Shown: piece after piece, positions 11,801 through 25,526 of the stretch
Layout: every line of letters begins with the position of its first letter
Position numbering within the stretch: position 1 is the stretch's first letter
Source: Panopea generosa
Taxonomy: Eukaryota; Mollusca; Bivalvia; Adapedonta; Hiatellidae
Direction: 5' to 3'
NCBI GenBank assembly: GCA_029582155.1
Contig: CM055906.1
Location: 16,081,828 to 16,145,827 of the forward strand
DNA length: 64,000 nucleotides
Translations under genes and position numbers: made by a program
Notes under the pieces: generated by a model
Seen by the model: the letters and a program-made list of their open reading frames with translations, nothing else
What the model was told of the DNA's origin: nothing
Database searches by the model: none

Positions 11801-14800
11801 ATTTCCACCACATACCATGCAAATACTGACATTGGTGCATATTTTATATACCAATATAATATGTCCACCACAAACCATGCAAATACCGACATTGATGCAT
11901 ATTTTATATACCAATATAATATGTCCACCACATACCATACAAATACCGACATTGATGCATATTTTATATACCAATATAATATGAACACCACATACCATGC
12001 AAATACCGACATTGATGCATATTTTATATACCAATAAAATATGTCCACCACATACCATGCAAATACTGACATTGATGCATATTTATATACCAATATAATA
12101 TGTCCACCACATACCATGCAAATACTGACATTGATGCATATTTATATACCAATATAATATGTCCACTACATACCATGCAAATACTGACATTGATGCATAT
12201 TTATATACCAATATAATATGTCCACCACATACCATGCAAATACTGACATTGGTGCATATTTATATACCAATATAATATGTCCACCACATACCATGCAAAT
12301 ACTGACATTGTTGCATATTTATATACCAATATAATATGTCCACCCCATACCATGCAAATACTGACATTGGTGCATATTTATATACCAATATAATATGTCC
12401 ACCCCATACCATGCAAATACTGACATTGATGCATATTTTATATACCAATATAATATGTCCACCACATACCTTGCAAATACCAACATTGATGTATATTTAT
12501 ATACCAATATAATATGTCCCCCACATACCATGCAAATACTGACATTGATGCATATTTATATACCAATATAATATGTCCACCACATACCATGCAAATACTG
12601 ACATTGGTGCATATTTTATATACCAATATAATATGTCCACCATATACCATGCAAAAACTGACATTGATGCATATTTATATACCAATATAATATGTACACC
12701 ACATACCATGCAAATACTGACATTGGTGCATGTTTTATATATCAATATAATATGTCCACCCAATACCTTGCAAATACCGACATTGATGCATATTTTGTAT
12801 ACCAATATAAAATGTCCACCACATACCATGCAAATACTGACATTGATGCATATTTATATAGCAATATAATATGTCCACCACATACCATACAAATACCAAC
12901 ATTGGTGCATATTTTATTTACCAATATAATATGTCCACCCCATACCATACAAATACAGACATTGATGCATATTTTATATACCAATATCATATGTCCACCA
13001 CATACCATGCAAATACCGACATTGATGCATATTGTATATACCAATATAAAATGTCCACCCCATACCATGCAAATACTGACATTGATGCATTTTTTATGTC
13101 TACCCCATACCATGTTTATACCAACATGGCTGCATATTTTATATACCAATATAATATGTCCACCACATACCATGCAAATACCAACATTGATGCATATTTT
13201 ATATACCAATATAACATGTCCACCCCATACCATGCAAATACCGACATTGATGCATATGTTATATACCAATATAATATGTCCACCACATACCATGCAAATA
13301 CCAACATTGATGCATATTTTATATACCAATATAATATGTCCACCCCATACCATGCAAATACCGACATTGATGCATATTTTATATACCAATATAATATGTC
13401 CACCACATACCATGCAAATACTGACATTGATGCATATTTTATATACCAATATAATATGTCCACCACATACCATGCAAATACCGACATTGATGCATATTTT
13501 ATATACCAATATAATATGTCCACTACAAACCATGCAAATACCGACATTGATGCATATTTTATATACCAATATAATATGTCCACCCCATACCATGCAAATA
13601 CCGACATTGATGCATATTTTATATACAAATATAATATGTCCACCACATACCATGAAAATACCGACATTGATGCATATTTTATATACCAATATCATATGTC
13701 CACCCCATACCATGCAAATACCAACATTGATGCAAATTTTATAAACTATTATAATATGTCCACCCCATACCATACAAATACCGACAATTGATGCATATTT
13801 TATATACCAGTATAATATGTCAACCACAAACCATGCAAATACCAACATTGATGCATATTTTATATACCAATATCATATATCCACCACATACCATACAAAT
13901 ACCGACATTGATGCACATTTTATATACCAATATAACATGTCCACCCCATACCATGCAAATACCGACATTGATGCATATTTTATATACCAGTATCATATGT
14001 CCACCACATACCATACAAATACCAACATTGATGCATATTTTATATACCAATATAATATGTCCACCACATACCATACAAATACCAACATTGATGCATATTT
14101 TATATACCAATATAATATGTCCACCACATACCATGCAAATACTGACATTGATGCATATTTATATACCAATATAATATGTCCACCACATACCATGCAAATA
14201 CTGACATTGGTGCATATTTTATATACCAATATAATATGTCCACCACAAACCATGCAAATACCGACATTGATGCATATTTTATATACCAATATAATATGTC
14301 CACTACATACCATGCAAATACTGACATTGATGCATATTTTATATACCAATATAATATGTCCACCACAAACATTATAAATACCAACATTGATGCATATTTT
14401 ATATACCAATATAATATGTCCACCACATACCATGCAAATACTGACATTGATGCATATTTATATACCAATATAATATTTCCACCACATACCATGCAAAAAC
14501 TGACATTTGTGCATATTTTATATACCAATATAATATGTCCACCACAAACCATGCAAATACCGACATTGATGCATATTTTATATACCAATATAATATGTCC
14601 ACCACATACCATACAAATACCGACATTGATGCATATTTTATATACCAATATAATATGTCCACCACATACCATGCAAATACCGACATTGATGCATATTTTA
14701 TATACCAATATAATATGTCCACCACATACCATGCAAATACTGACATTGATGCATATTTATATACCAATATAATATGTCCACCACATACCATGCAAATACT

Positions 14801-17800
14801 GACATTGATGCATATTTATATACCAATATAATATGTCCACTACAAACCATGCAAATACTGACATTGATGCATATTTATATACCAATATAATATGTCCACC
14901 ACATACCATGCAAATACTGACATTGGTGCATATTTATATACCAATATAATATGTCCACCACATACCATGCAAATACTGACATTGTTGCATATTTATATAC
15001 CAATATAATATGTCCACCCCATACCATGCAAATACTGACATTGGTGCATATTTATATACCAATATAATATGTCCACCCCATACCATGCAAATACTGACAT
15101 TGATGCATATTTTATATACCAATATAATATGTCCACCACATACCTTGCAAATACCAACATTGATGCATATTTATATACCAATATAATATGTCCCCCACAT
15201 ACCATGCAAATACTGACATTGGTGCATATTTTATAAACCAATATAATATGTCCACCACATGTCATGCAAATACTGACATTGATGCATATTTTATATACCA
15301 ATATAATATGTCCACCCCATACCATGCAAATACTGACATTGGTGCATATTTATATACCAATATAATATGTCCACCACAAACATTATAAATACCAACATTG
15401 ATGCATATTTTATATACCAATATAATATGTCCACCACATACCATGCAAATACTGACATTGATGCATATTTATATACCAATATAATATTTCCACCACATAC
15501 CATGCAAATACTGACATTGGTGCATATTTTATATACCAATATAATATGTCCACCACAAACCATGCAAATACCGACATTGATGCATATTTTATATACCAAT
15601 ATAATATGTCCACCCCATACCATGCAAATACTGACATTGATGCATATTTTATATACCAATATAATATGTCCACCACATACCTTGCAAATACCAACATTGA
15701 TGTATATTTATATACCAATATAATATGTCCCCCACATACCATGCAAATACTGACATTGGTGCATATTTTATAAACCAATATAATATGTCCACCACATGTC
15801 ATGCAAATACTGACATTGATGCATATTTTATATACCAATATAATATGTCCACCACAAACCATGCAAATACTGACATTGGTGCATATTTATATACCAATAT
15901 AATATGTCCATCCCATACCATGCAAATACTGACATTGGTGCACATTTATATACCAATATAATATGTCCACCCCATACCATGCAAATACTGACATTTGTGC
16001 ATATTTATATACCAATATAATATGTCCACCCCATACCATGCATATACTGACATTGGTGCATATTTATATACCAATATAATATGTCCACCCCATACCATGC
16101 AAATACTGACATTGGTGCATATTTATATACCAATATAATATGTCCACCACAAACCATGCAAATACTGACATTGGTGCATATTTATATACCAATATAATAT
16201 GTCCACCCCATACCATGCAAATACTGACATTGGTGCATATTTATATACCAATATAATATGTCCATCCCATACCATGCAAATACTGACATTGGTGCATATT
16301 TATATACTAATATAATATGTCCACTCCAAATCATGCAAATACCGACATTGATGCATATTTATATACCAATATAATATGTCCACCACATACCATGCAAATA
16401 CTGACATTGATGCATATTTTATATACCAATATAATATGTCCACCCCATACCATGCAAATACCGACATTGGTGCATATTTATATACCAATATAATATGTCC
16501 ACCACATACCATGCAAATACTGACATTGATGCATGTTTTATAAACCAATATAATATGTCCACCACATACCATGCAAATACTGATATTGATGCATATTTAT
16601 ATACCAATATAATATGTCCACCCGATATCATGCAAATACTGACATTGGTGCATATTTATATACCAATATAATATGTCCACCCCATACCATGCAAATACTG
16701 ACATTGGTGCATATTTATATACCAATATAATATGTCCACCACATACCATGCAAATACTGACATTGGTGCATGTTTTATATACCAATATAATATGTCCACC
16801 ACATACCATGCAAATACTGACATTGATGCATATTTATATACCAATATAATATGTCCACCACATACCATGCAAATACTGACATTGGTGCATATTTTATATA
16901 CCAATATAATATGTCCACCACATACCATGCAAATACTGACATTGATGCATATTTATATACCAATATAATATGTCCACCACATACCATGCAAATACTGACA
17001 TTGATGCATATTTATATACCAATATAATATGTCCACCACATACCATGCAAATACTGACATTGGTGCATATTTTATATACCAATATAATATGTCCACCACA
17101 TACCATGCAAAAACTGACATTGATGCATATTTATATACCAATATAATATGTCCACCACATACCATGCAAATACTGACATTGGTGCATGTTTTATATACCA
17201 ATATAATATGTCCACCCCATACCATGCAAATACCGACATTGATGCATATTTTGTATACTAATATAATATGTCCACCACATACCATGCAAATACTGACATT
17301 GATGCATATTTATATAGCAATATAATATGTCCACCACATACCATACAAATACCAACATTGGTGCATATTTTATTTACCAATATAATATGTCCACCCCATA
17401 CCATACAAATACAGACATTGATGCATATTTTATATACCAATATCATATGTCCACCACATACCATGCAAATACCGACATTGATGCATATTGTATATACCAA
17501 TATAAAATGTCCACCCCATACCATGCAAATACTGACATTGATGCATTTTTTATGTCCACCCCATACCATGTAAATACCAACATGGCTGCATATTTTATAT
17601 ACCAATATAACATGTCCACCCCATACCATGCAAATACCGACATTGATGCATATTTTATATACCAATATAATATGTCCACCACATACCATGCAAATACAGA
17701 CATTGATGCATATTTTATATACCAATATAATATGTCCACCACATACCATGCAAATACCGACATTGATGCATATTTTATATACCAATATAATATGTCCACT

Positions 17801-18617
17801 ACTAACCATGCAAATACCGACATTGATGCATATTTTATATACCAATATAATATGTCCACCCCATACCATGCAAATACCGACATTGATGCATATTTTATAT
17901 ACAAATATAATATGTCCACCACATCCATGCAAATACCGACATTGATGCATATTTTATATACCAATATGATATGTCCACCCCATACCATGCAAATACCGAC
18001 ATTGATGCATATTTTATATACCAATATCATATGTCCACCCCATACCATGCAAAAACCGACATTGATGCATGTTTTATATACCAATATAATAAGTCCACCA
18101 CATACCATGCAAATACCGACATTGTTGCATATTTTATATACTAATATAATATGTCCACCCCATACCATGCAAATACTGACATTGATGCATATTTTATATA
18201 CCAATATAATATGTCCACCCCATACCATGCAAATACCGACATTGATGCATGTTTTATATACCAATATAATAAGTCCACCACATACCATGCAAATACCGAC
18301 ATTGCTGCATATTTTATATACCAATATAATATGTCCACCCCATACCATGCAAATACCGACATTGATGCACATTTTATAAACCAATATAATATGTCCACCC
18401 CATACCATGCAAATACCAACATTGATGCATATTTATATACCAATATAATATGTCCACCACATACCATGCAAATACTGACATTTCTGCATATTTTATATAC
18501 CAATATAATATGTCCACCCCATACCATGCAAATACTGACATTGCTGCATATTTTATATACCAATATAATATGTCCACCACATACCATGCAAATACTGACA
18601 TTGATGCATGTTTTATA
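8834..18617. repeat. 9.8-kb satellite of 59/60-bp units, about 164 copies
   Basis: An uninterrupted head-to-tail array. Each unit contains ATATAATATGTCCACC, ACATACCATGCAAATAC and GACATTGATGCATATTT. Units are 59 or 60 bp depending on one T in the TGCATATTT(T)ATATACC stretch. Most units contain the octamer ATGCAAAT. Higher-order structure is visible: a six-unit 355-bp block repeats (GTTGCAT variant at 10531 and 10886), and blocks about 4.3-4.5 kb apart repeat rare variants (CATGGCTGCA at 13125 and 17581; CAATTG junction at 9451 and 13785). Open frames of up to 368 codons occur on both strands in several frames. They follow from a unit lacking stops and are not evidence of proteins. Confidence 0.95.
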
Positions 18618-18917
18618 GATACTTATTGACGAGTTCCTATTTTAAAGACGAATGCTATAGTTTTTATCATATTTTTTCTATGGATAGAATTTTATGAAAC
18701 ATACCCATCCTTGAAGAAAATTGTTCACATCTGGTATTTAATTAAAACAAGTGCACAAATGCATGCATATAATAATGATTATCATGGAAATAGTACTTAA
18801 AAATTTGAATTTAACTGTTTATGGTTTTTAAAAACAAAATCATTCCGGCAGAGTGTCAAGTGGTTTTCAATTTTGTTATAAAAATATAGCGTTTTTTTAA
18901 TTTTTTGATATAGTGTA

Positions 18918-19355
18918 GCCCGTGTGGTTCAGGCTAAGAATAAAATCACTGTCGATCTCTGCAGAGGGGTAGGAATCCTCCGAATGGGTGTCATGTTCAT
19001 TTTATAATTTTTTTGTCATGTTCACTATTGTGGTTAAATTACCAACCCCTGTGTGGTTCCAGGAAGCCATATGAGTGATGGCAAGAATAGGATCACTGTC
19101 GCTCATACATGTCGTAAGAAGCGACAATTTGAGTAATACGATAGAATTTGCTGAAACTCTGCAGTTCTGCAGGTATCAAGGTTCAAGGTTCTAGGTTCAT
19201 TCTGCATATTCATTTGTTGGTGTATTTTTTAATCTGTATGTTTATTTGTTGTTTTTTTGTACATGTAGAGTGAACTTGGAATCTTCCTTCCTGTTGGCGT
19301 CGAATAACCTATAATGTGTTGGTACAACGTAAAACCTCATTCATTCATTCATTCA
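18918..19355 (+). repeat. SINE family E, full length, with 13-bp target duplications
   Basis: The element begins GCCCGTGTGGTTCAGGCTAA and ends in a short (ATTC)n tail at 19338-19355. It is flanked by perfect 13-bp copies of TTGATATAGTGTA at 18905-18917 and 19356-19368. Intact direct repeats plus a simple tail are hallmarks of LINE-mediated insertion and suggest youth. A second, 5'-truncated copy lies in METAP1D intron 3 at about 31366-31730. Confidence 0.8.
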
Positions 19356-19522
19356 TTGATATAGTGTATGGATAATTTTTTCTTAACACCTCACAAAATA
19401 CTCTCTAATACCTATTCTAATGACAATCAAAACATTAAATACATGTTACATGTACCTCATAATTTTAGAAGAATGGTTCTTAATGTATGCCATCATTAGA
19501 TAAACTACAATTGCAAAGTTAA

Positions 19523-19871
19523 CTCTTTCTTACTTTATGAGCAGATTTCTATTATATTTTATGTATAAGACATCAATTTCAGGTGTATCCGTAATGAGTG
19601 TGCCATCGGAAATAGGGTCAGTTGTAGCATAATGGTTTGTAGTGACATTGGCTGGTCTCGACAAACTTGCTTCCCTTTGTGCGCGGAAATGGTGCACATG
19701 GAAAAAGGCATGCTTTTTCCCCTTTATAATTGCATATCTTGAACCAGTGAACAATATGAGCCTAGACACATGGTGCAGATTTTTATTTTTCACTATGTTT
19801 TGGACATAAATTTTACAATGGAGCCCTATGAGAAATGAAATAGTGGTGTGCGACATAAAAAGGCTAAAGAG
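19523..19871. mobile_element. MITE related to the TTAA family (diverged copy)
   Basis: It is flanked by TTAA (19519-19522) and TTAT (19872-19875). The ends show inverted similarity (ACTCTTTCTTACTTTATG against ATAAAAAGGCTAAAGAGT). The segment 19740-19853 is the reverse complement of the left part of the two MITEs at 23.7 and 25.5 kb: ACAATGGAGCCCTATGAGAA then TAGTGGTGTG. The rest is unrelated to them, so this is a relative or a recombinant. Confidence 0.5.
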
Positions 19872-20049
19872 TTATCAAGGGAAACAACCCTGTGAACATA
19901 ATATTCTAATAACAAAGTGAAGTAACCCTAAATATACAAAAAAGAATACAGAAACTACAATATGTAGCTGAAATGAAACTGGATGATTATGATTCTGTTA
20001 CCTGTTAAAATTATAAATGTTTTTGTTTTAAACAAAAAGTTTGTAAACG

Positions 20050-20816
20050 CAAATATTTGCGGATAGGCATATTAGTTAAATATAAAATATATTAAAATTC
20101 TTAATTCTGATAATGAAAATTGTCTTTGGTTTACAATTGATGATGAAAAGGTATTTAAGCAGAATGTTGTTTTTGCAATAATATATATACCACCCGAAGG
20201 GTCATCTTACAGTTGCGTGGAGCTATTTTATGATATTGAAGATGATATACTCTTATTTTGTTTCTGGCATACTCAAATATGTCTACTTGGTGATTTAAAT
20301 GCCAAAAGTGAAAGTTTTATATTGAGTTTGAAGAAGTCATTGTGGAAAATAATTTTTATTTGATACTACAATGGTTATAGATTAGTTGATTTGTGTAAAT
20401 CATTTGATATTCATTATGTAAATGGAAGATGTGGCAATGATATGTTTATGGGTTCTCCTACCACTCTAAATGGTAGTTTTATTGTAAATGTTTGGAAGTC
20501 ACCTAAATTATTTTCAAATATAGATCTACATTTGACGTGCTTCATTTTGAAACACTGTGGTCTGATATGCATATAGCAATTTCCTTTTCCTTGCTATGTA
20601 TGTCTTCTAATCTAGATAATCCAAAAATGAAAATGATAAAATACTAAAGAAAATTAGTTTGTCGAGGAACATGTATGGAACGCATGGAATAAACATGATT
20701 TTGTAAATGCCTTTGATCAAGTCGCTTTTGATAATATTATTAGACAATTTGACCAAATGTCAGATAACCCTATTAATGATATTAATATTGGTTGTATTAT
20801 TTCTAATATATCTGCT

Positions 20817-20820
<4 letters not shown>
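20050..20820 (+). pseudogene. Non-LTR retrotransposon (LINE) fragment, endonuclease region
   Basis: In broken frames I read AIIYIPPEGSSY, then CLLGDLNAKSESF near 20280-20320, then YRLVDLCKSFDIHYVNGRCG near 20380-20435. These are the spacing and motifs of the APE-type endonuclease of LINEs (GDLNA-like block, then a LVDLC block). Farther on, HDFVNAFDQVAFDNIIRQFD at about 20690-20750 extends the relic. Several frameshifts and stops are present and no reverse transcriptase domain follows. It ends at a (CA)n tract. Confidence 0.65.

Positions 20821-20863
<43 letters not shown>
20820..20863. repeat. (CA)n microsatellite
   Basis: About 21 uninterrupted CA dinucleotides sit between the LINE relic and a SINE head fragment. 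Confidence 0.95.
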
Positions 20864-20865
<2 letters not shown>

Positions 20866-20868
<3 letters not shown>

Positions 20869-20945
20869 GAGTTAGCCACGGCAGAGGATCAAACCCACGA
20901 CAGTCAGACCCGGAGTCCGATGCTCTACCACTGGACCAAGCAAAT
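20866..20945 (-). repeat. SINE family A head fragment (reverse)
   Basis: On the minus strand it reads TGGTCCAGTGGTAGAGCATC (A box) and GTGGGTTTGATCCTCTGCC (B box), like the amplified heads at 2.4-2.9 kb. There is no complete tRNA structure and no SINE body. It is not a tRNA gene. Confidence 0.6.
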
Positions 20946-22246
20946 TGGTAACAAATATATGTATTTTTGGTTTACCTTTTACTGTATGTATTTAATAATT
21001 TTATGCAATATTTCAGTATATTGAATAAAAACGCGTACTCTGATGAGACATTCTACCAACACAAAGGCCTGGTACAGGATATACAATCATAGTTAAACAG
21101 AATAATCATGGGCGTAGCTCAGTTGAAAACGATGTGTATGCACAGTAGTAGGTGAGGGGGTACATGTATCCCGGGGCATGTTCCACCATATTTGTTTTCT
21201 GCACTGTGCTCTTTGCAATGATACATAAAGTTTCCTGGAGTTCGCAGGTCGATATTAACAATTAGGCACGTACAGAAACTTGAAACTTACGGAAAGTTAA
21301 TAATGTCTCGAGGAATTAACACAGTATACTCCAAGCTTCCTTGAGACTCGTTGATTACTAATGACTATAAAAGCTTCATGCCAAGTTCATACATAAATGT
21401 CAGCCTCAAAATCAGAAGAGTTCCGCTGAAACTATTTGAATATCAGGAGCGGATCCAGGCCCCGAGAGTATATCATTTTTTCCATGATCAACTTAAATAC
21501 AATGTCCAGGTGGCATGTGCCACTTTGATAGCATGTATAATCAGTTCTTAGTTTTAGCCTTTAGTAATAAACATCATATACACACTGTTAACTCTTGTGT
21601 TATATTAACGCCCACGCAATAGAAACATTACAACTATACTCCAAATTGTACGACGATGCCCCAGATTGGGGTTTGATGCAATAACGGAAGAAGAAGAAGA
21701 AACCTTCAGTGCAGCCGGAATGTGGCCGGGTAGCCGGAAGGTGGCCTGGTTTTAGTATCGCATGTTTTTCCTGTTTTCTACTTTTTGTTTTGAGAATCAT
21801 TTGTTTCCAGTCTTTTTCATGATGACAACGTCAGTATTTCCTGTTGTTTTATACATGTCATTATAATATATATTGTTGAAGGCATAGATTGTGATCATAT
21901 ATTCATATTTTCACGCATTTTTAAGATATCATGTGTATTCGCGACAAAAGGTATTCAGAATGGCTTCGAGATAAACAATATCATATATGTTTAGTGTGGT
22001 GGCTCAATAAATTATTGTTTGTGTGAAATACATAGAGCGCCAAGAGTGTGAAGATCGTAAATAGAAATAGGTTATTTTAGTTGTTTTAATTGTAAACTAC
22101 ATGCTTTTGTTGACCAAACCTTCATTGACCACACAAATCTGCTGAGTTTTTATCAATCTTCTGATTTTAGTAAATCAAGAATATTCTGATCTGAAATCCC
22201 AAATTCATCAAATTCATCAAATCCATTAGTGTTTGAAGCACGACAA
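20946..22246. other. Unassigned intergenic sequence
   Basis: I see no gene, array or clear element in this stretch. The short open frames at 21351-21551 (+) and 21600-21800 (-) resemble nothing and include a low-complexity run. Confidence 0.4.
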
Positions 22247-22555
22247 ATAGCGCAGCAGTGGTCTAGTGGTACAGTATGTGTATCTTGCATGCTGAAGGTC
22301 ATGGGTTTGATTCCCAGAGACTTGAAAACTGGTGCTAGTTACCAGTTGTTGGTGCTCAGCATTTAGGCCTTGTCAGTCTGATATTAGAACAATGTGTTTG
22401 GATGGGGTTTTCTACCATGTGCCTGCATCATGAATTGATACTCGAGTATTACATCTAGCTTCGAATACTGTCTCAAATAGACACCAACTTGAAATGTTTG
22501 AAAAATTGTTGAACGTGACTCTAAACACCATACAACAACACAAGTAAACAGCCCT
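22247..22555 (+). repeat. tRNA-derived SINE, family B
   Basis: The head has AGCAGTGGTCTAGTGGTACA and GGTCATGGGTTTGATTCCC. The body contains TTAGGCCTTGTCAGTCTGAT and CATGTGCCTGCATCATGA. The 3' end is GACTCTAAACACCATACAAC. It shares its order with 37662-37981 and 47270-47645. Confidence 0.75.
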
Positions 22556-23686
22556 AAAAGTTTGTTTGCTTTGTTAGCAGATGTTTGCAGTGAAAATGTT
22601 TTTCAGTTGACTTGTGTTATTAAATAGTAGCAAACACATTCAACATTCAACTGAACTGACTGAAGCCTATACCAGATAATAGTATGATAGAGTGCGCCCC
22701 TTCAATGTGCGTCTTCCATAATAGTATGCTTTAAAAATGAAATCAGCTACGCATTTACTTTGTGTAGGAAAACAACTTTTTTTTAAAATTTTCTCTCATT
22801 ATTATTCCAGTTTCTTAAAGGGAATATACGAGAAAAAAGCTAGAAATGTATTTAAATTTTTTTTATTAAAATGGATAAAAATCATCTCATCATTAATAAC
22901 AGGGAGGTTAAAAATATTGTTTTCTTTTATAACTATCGCATCGTTCCATTAGTAGACAAATTTTGAAGTACGGTAAGAGGAGGCCACAATTTAAATTGAG
23001 GCCAAAGATCAAGTAAGTCCGAGTAAAGTTTCTGCAGTAACTTTGGCACTTCTGGCACTTCATGAAACTTTGTACAACTATAAAGGCAATAAGAAGAGAT
23101 ATCAAGTGCATTTTTGGAGTTGGGGTCGGTTGAAGTGGTCTTTAAAACACAAAATTTCCTTGTCCTGTCACCATCTGTCATGTTACACTAAACAATATCA
23201 TTTTATTTTTTAGTGAAGGTCAAATTTACATGGGCATGGTTTTACACTTTTGCAATATATTTATGGCCTAGAGCAAATAAAGTGTGACATTTGTTCAAAA
23301 AAATAATTGTCTTTAAATATTTTTTTTCTACTTTCAGTTTACAGCAAAACTATCAAAGTTTATAAAAAATATAAGGTTTCAGAAAACTTGGTGACCGTTT
23401 TTGAAAAAAAGAAAATAGATACAGCCAAATTAGGACAAAAAATAAAAATACATGGTAGACTTGCATGCAAAATACATGCACAGTGAGCACTAATTGATAC
23501 CATATAAATTTATTCTCAAGGTGCATAAGACTAAAATGAACACATTTATGTGTTAGACCTGCGCCATATTCAATTCTCTTTATTTTTTTCTGGAATTATT
23601 GAAAAAATAAATAGAAGAAAGTCAATAATGACAAATTGAAATTTTATTTTGAGTAACTGTGAACATATAGCATGAGAACCAACAGC
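22556..23686. other. Unassigned intergenic sequence
   Basis: No gene is recognised. A short AT-rich block at about 22815-22890 (TTAAAGGGAATATA, then TTATTAAAATGGATAAAAA) has a relative inside the mariner relic at 49785-49870. At 23265-23280 lies GGCCTAGAGCAAATAA, whose perfect inverse is at 29094-29109. Confidence 0.4.
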
Positions 23687-23690
23687 TTAA

Positions 23691-24161
23691 CGTCTCACAC
23701 CACTATTACATTTCCCATAGGGCTCCATTGTAACATTTATGTCCAAAACAGAGTGAAAAATGAAATTCTGCAGCATGTGTCTGGGCTCAAATTCTTCACT
23801 GGTTCAAGATATGCAATTAAAAAGAAAAAAAAGTATACCTTGACCAGGTTGGTTTTTTTTAAATTCAATGCTTTTGTGAGACCTATCAATTTCCAGAGTA
23901 ATAATATGTCAACTATTCGCCCTAGATGCCGTTCGAACCAACAATTCTGAAATGACACAGAATTGTCCAGAAAGCTGGTATCAGCATCAAATTTTCAGTG
24001 GTGATTTCTAAAATACTGACCATTTAACTCATGCCAGCAAAAAACAAAACATTCCAGTACAAAGCCCTGAAAAAAGAAGAAAAAGAGAACTAAAGTTTTA
24101 TTTCTACCTCCTTCACCTGTAGGTCCGGAGTACTCAAGGGAGATAATAGTGGTGTGAGTCC
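23691..24161. mobile_element. TTAA-flanked MITE, copy 1 (471 bp)
   Basis: The ends carry perfect 15-bp inverted repeats, CTCACACCACTATTA (23694) and TAATAGTGGTGTGAG (ends 24158). TTAA precedes the element (23687-23690) and TGAA follows it (24162-24165), a likely mutated duplication. Its length equals that of copy 2 at 25527-25997 and the two are nearly identical. TTAA targets are typical of piggyBac- and Kolobok-mobilised MITEs. The internal open frames are incidental. Confidence 0.8.
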
Positions 24162-25526
24162 TGAAGAGGACTTTTTTTTTTAAATTTAAGATTCTAAATT
24201 TACATATTATGTAACAATACTCAATACAAGTTCAATGAAGCTAAATGTATCCCCATATCTGAACTAGTTCTGAAATAAAATAAGTTTTAGTGACATATGG
24301 TTTCAGTCAAAATGCTGCTATTTCTTGTAAAAAAGCAATAATTCACAACCCTACAGTCTAACTTTCATGATAACTTGACCAATTGTGTCTAAAAAGGTCT
24401 GAAACTTTCACAACTACATGGTAAAATGAAAAGGTGTCTGAAAATGGGAAGAAAAACAGACATTTTGATTACAAAAAAATGACATTGTGGAACAAAACTT
24501 ATTAAACATAACATATTTTAGATAAAATTTCAATATCAGAATGATATGGCAGCAACACAAGCAAACAATTCAAGCTATTTTCATGCTAAAAGTACTCCAT
24601 TACCCTGTCTACACATCAATTCCAATATAAAAAGGGCAACACAGGCCCAATAGATAATGCATACATGACATTCAATGTAAAATTCTGCATATCTATAGCA
24701 TTTCCTATAAAAATGGAGTATGAGCAAAAACTTCGCCAAATCCAATGATTCGACGCAGAATTTAATGCGACGACAACCCAAAACAACCGAAGTTAACCGT
24801 AAACTGGCCTCTTGGCAAGATTGCAACTACTGCCTTTTCATAATTAAACAATAAAAATTAGTACAAACTCCCAGTCCACTGTAAATATGCAATTTATTTC
24901 ATTTTGCAAACAATTCTATTTTTGTATGCAGAAATAAGTGGGTGGGGTAATAAATTAATGTAAAAATCAGCTTAAAATTCACAATCTGAGCAATAAGCAT
25001 GTCCATTGGAATTCAGTGTGATCTTGCAGATACTTCAACCTGAATTAAGGGTTGGTAGCTCTACAGAAATATGGCAAAACCACACATGATGGAGAGAGTG
25101 TCACAAATGGGATCTGTCTGAGGACAGGTGTTCATGAAATATGAGACTGGACACTGTTCATAAACCTAAACTTAGGGCAAGGAAACACCAAAATAACCAT
25201 CTACAGAGTAAACCAGCATTCTGCCATGCATTAAACATGATGTATCTCTCTTTTTGTTTCCACATTTAACAGAATACTAAATCATACATGGATAATATGA
25301 ATATCAAGAAATTGACATATACAAAGTTTGGTCAATGTGTGCAATCTCTATCATAAATGCATGAAAAAAAAATACAAATCTGCACCATTAGTTATATTGA
25401 AATGTTTAAAAACTCAGATTGTGTTCAACTATTCATAACATGTCCAAATTATAGTTTAATACCTTCTATTTAAAGAAATCAGCATCCCTCAACACTGCAA
25501 CATGCAGATCTGTCAGTTTCTGTTAA
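24162..25526. other. Unassigned sequence between the two MITE copies
   Basis: No gene is recognised. The open frame at 24581-24826 (-) resembles nothing. The stretch from 24290 to 24450 is loosely similar in word content to 28900-29010, hinting at common subterminal sequence of a larger element. Confidence 0.35.

Noticed and set aside
8834..18617. CRISPR-like regular repeats
   Set aside because: Units are contiguous tandem copies without unique spacers, in an intron-bearing animal genome.
8862..18618. Dozens of open frames up to 368 codons with YQYNMSTTYHANTDIDAY-like or GGHIILVYKICINVGICM-like repeats
   Set aside because: They occur on both strands and in several frames of one satellite whose unit lacks stops. 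That is expected by arithmetic and is not evidence of coding.
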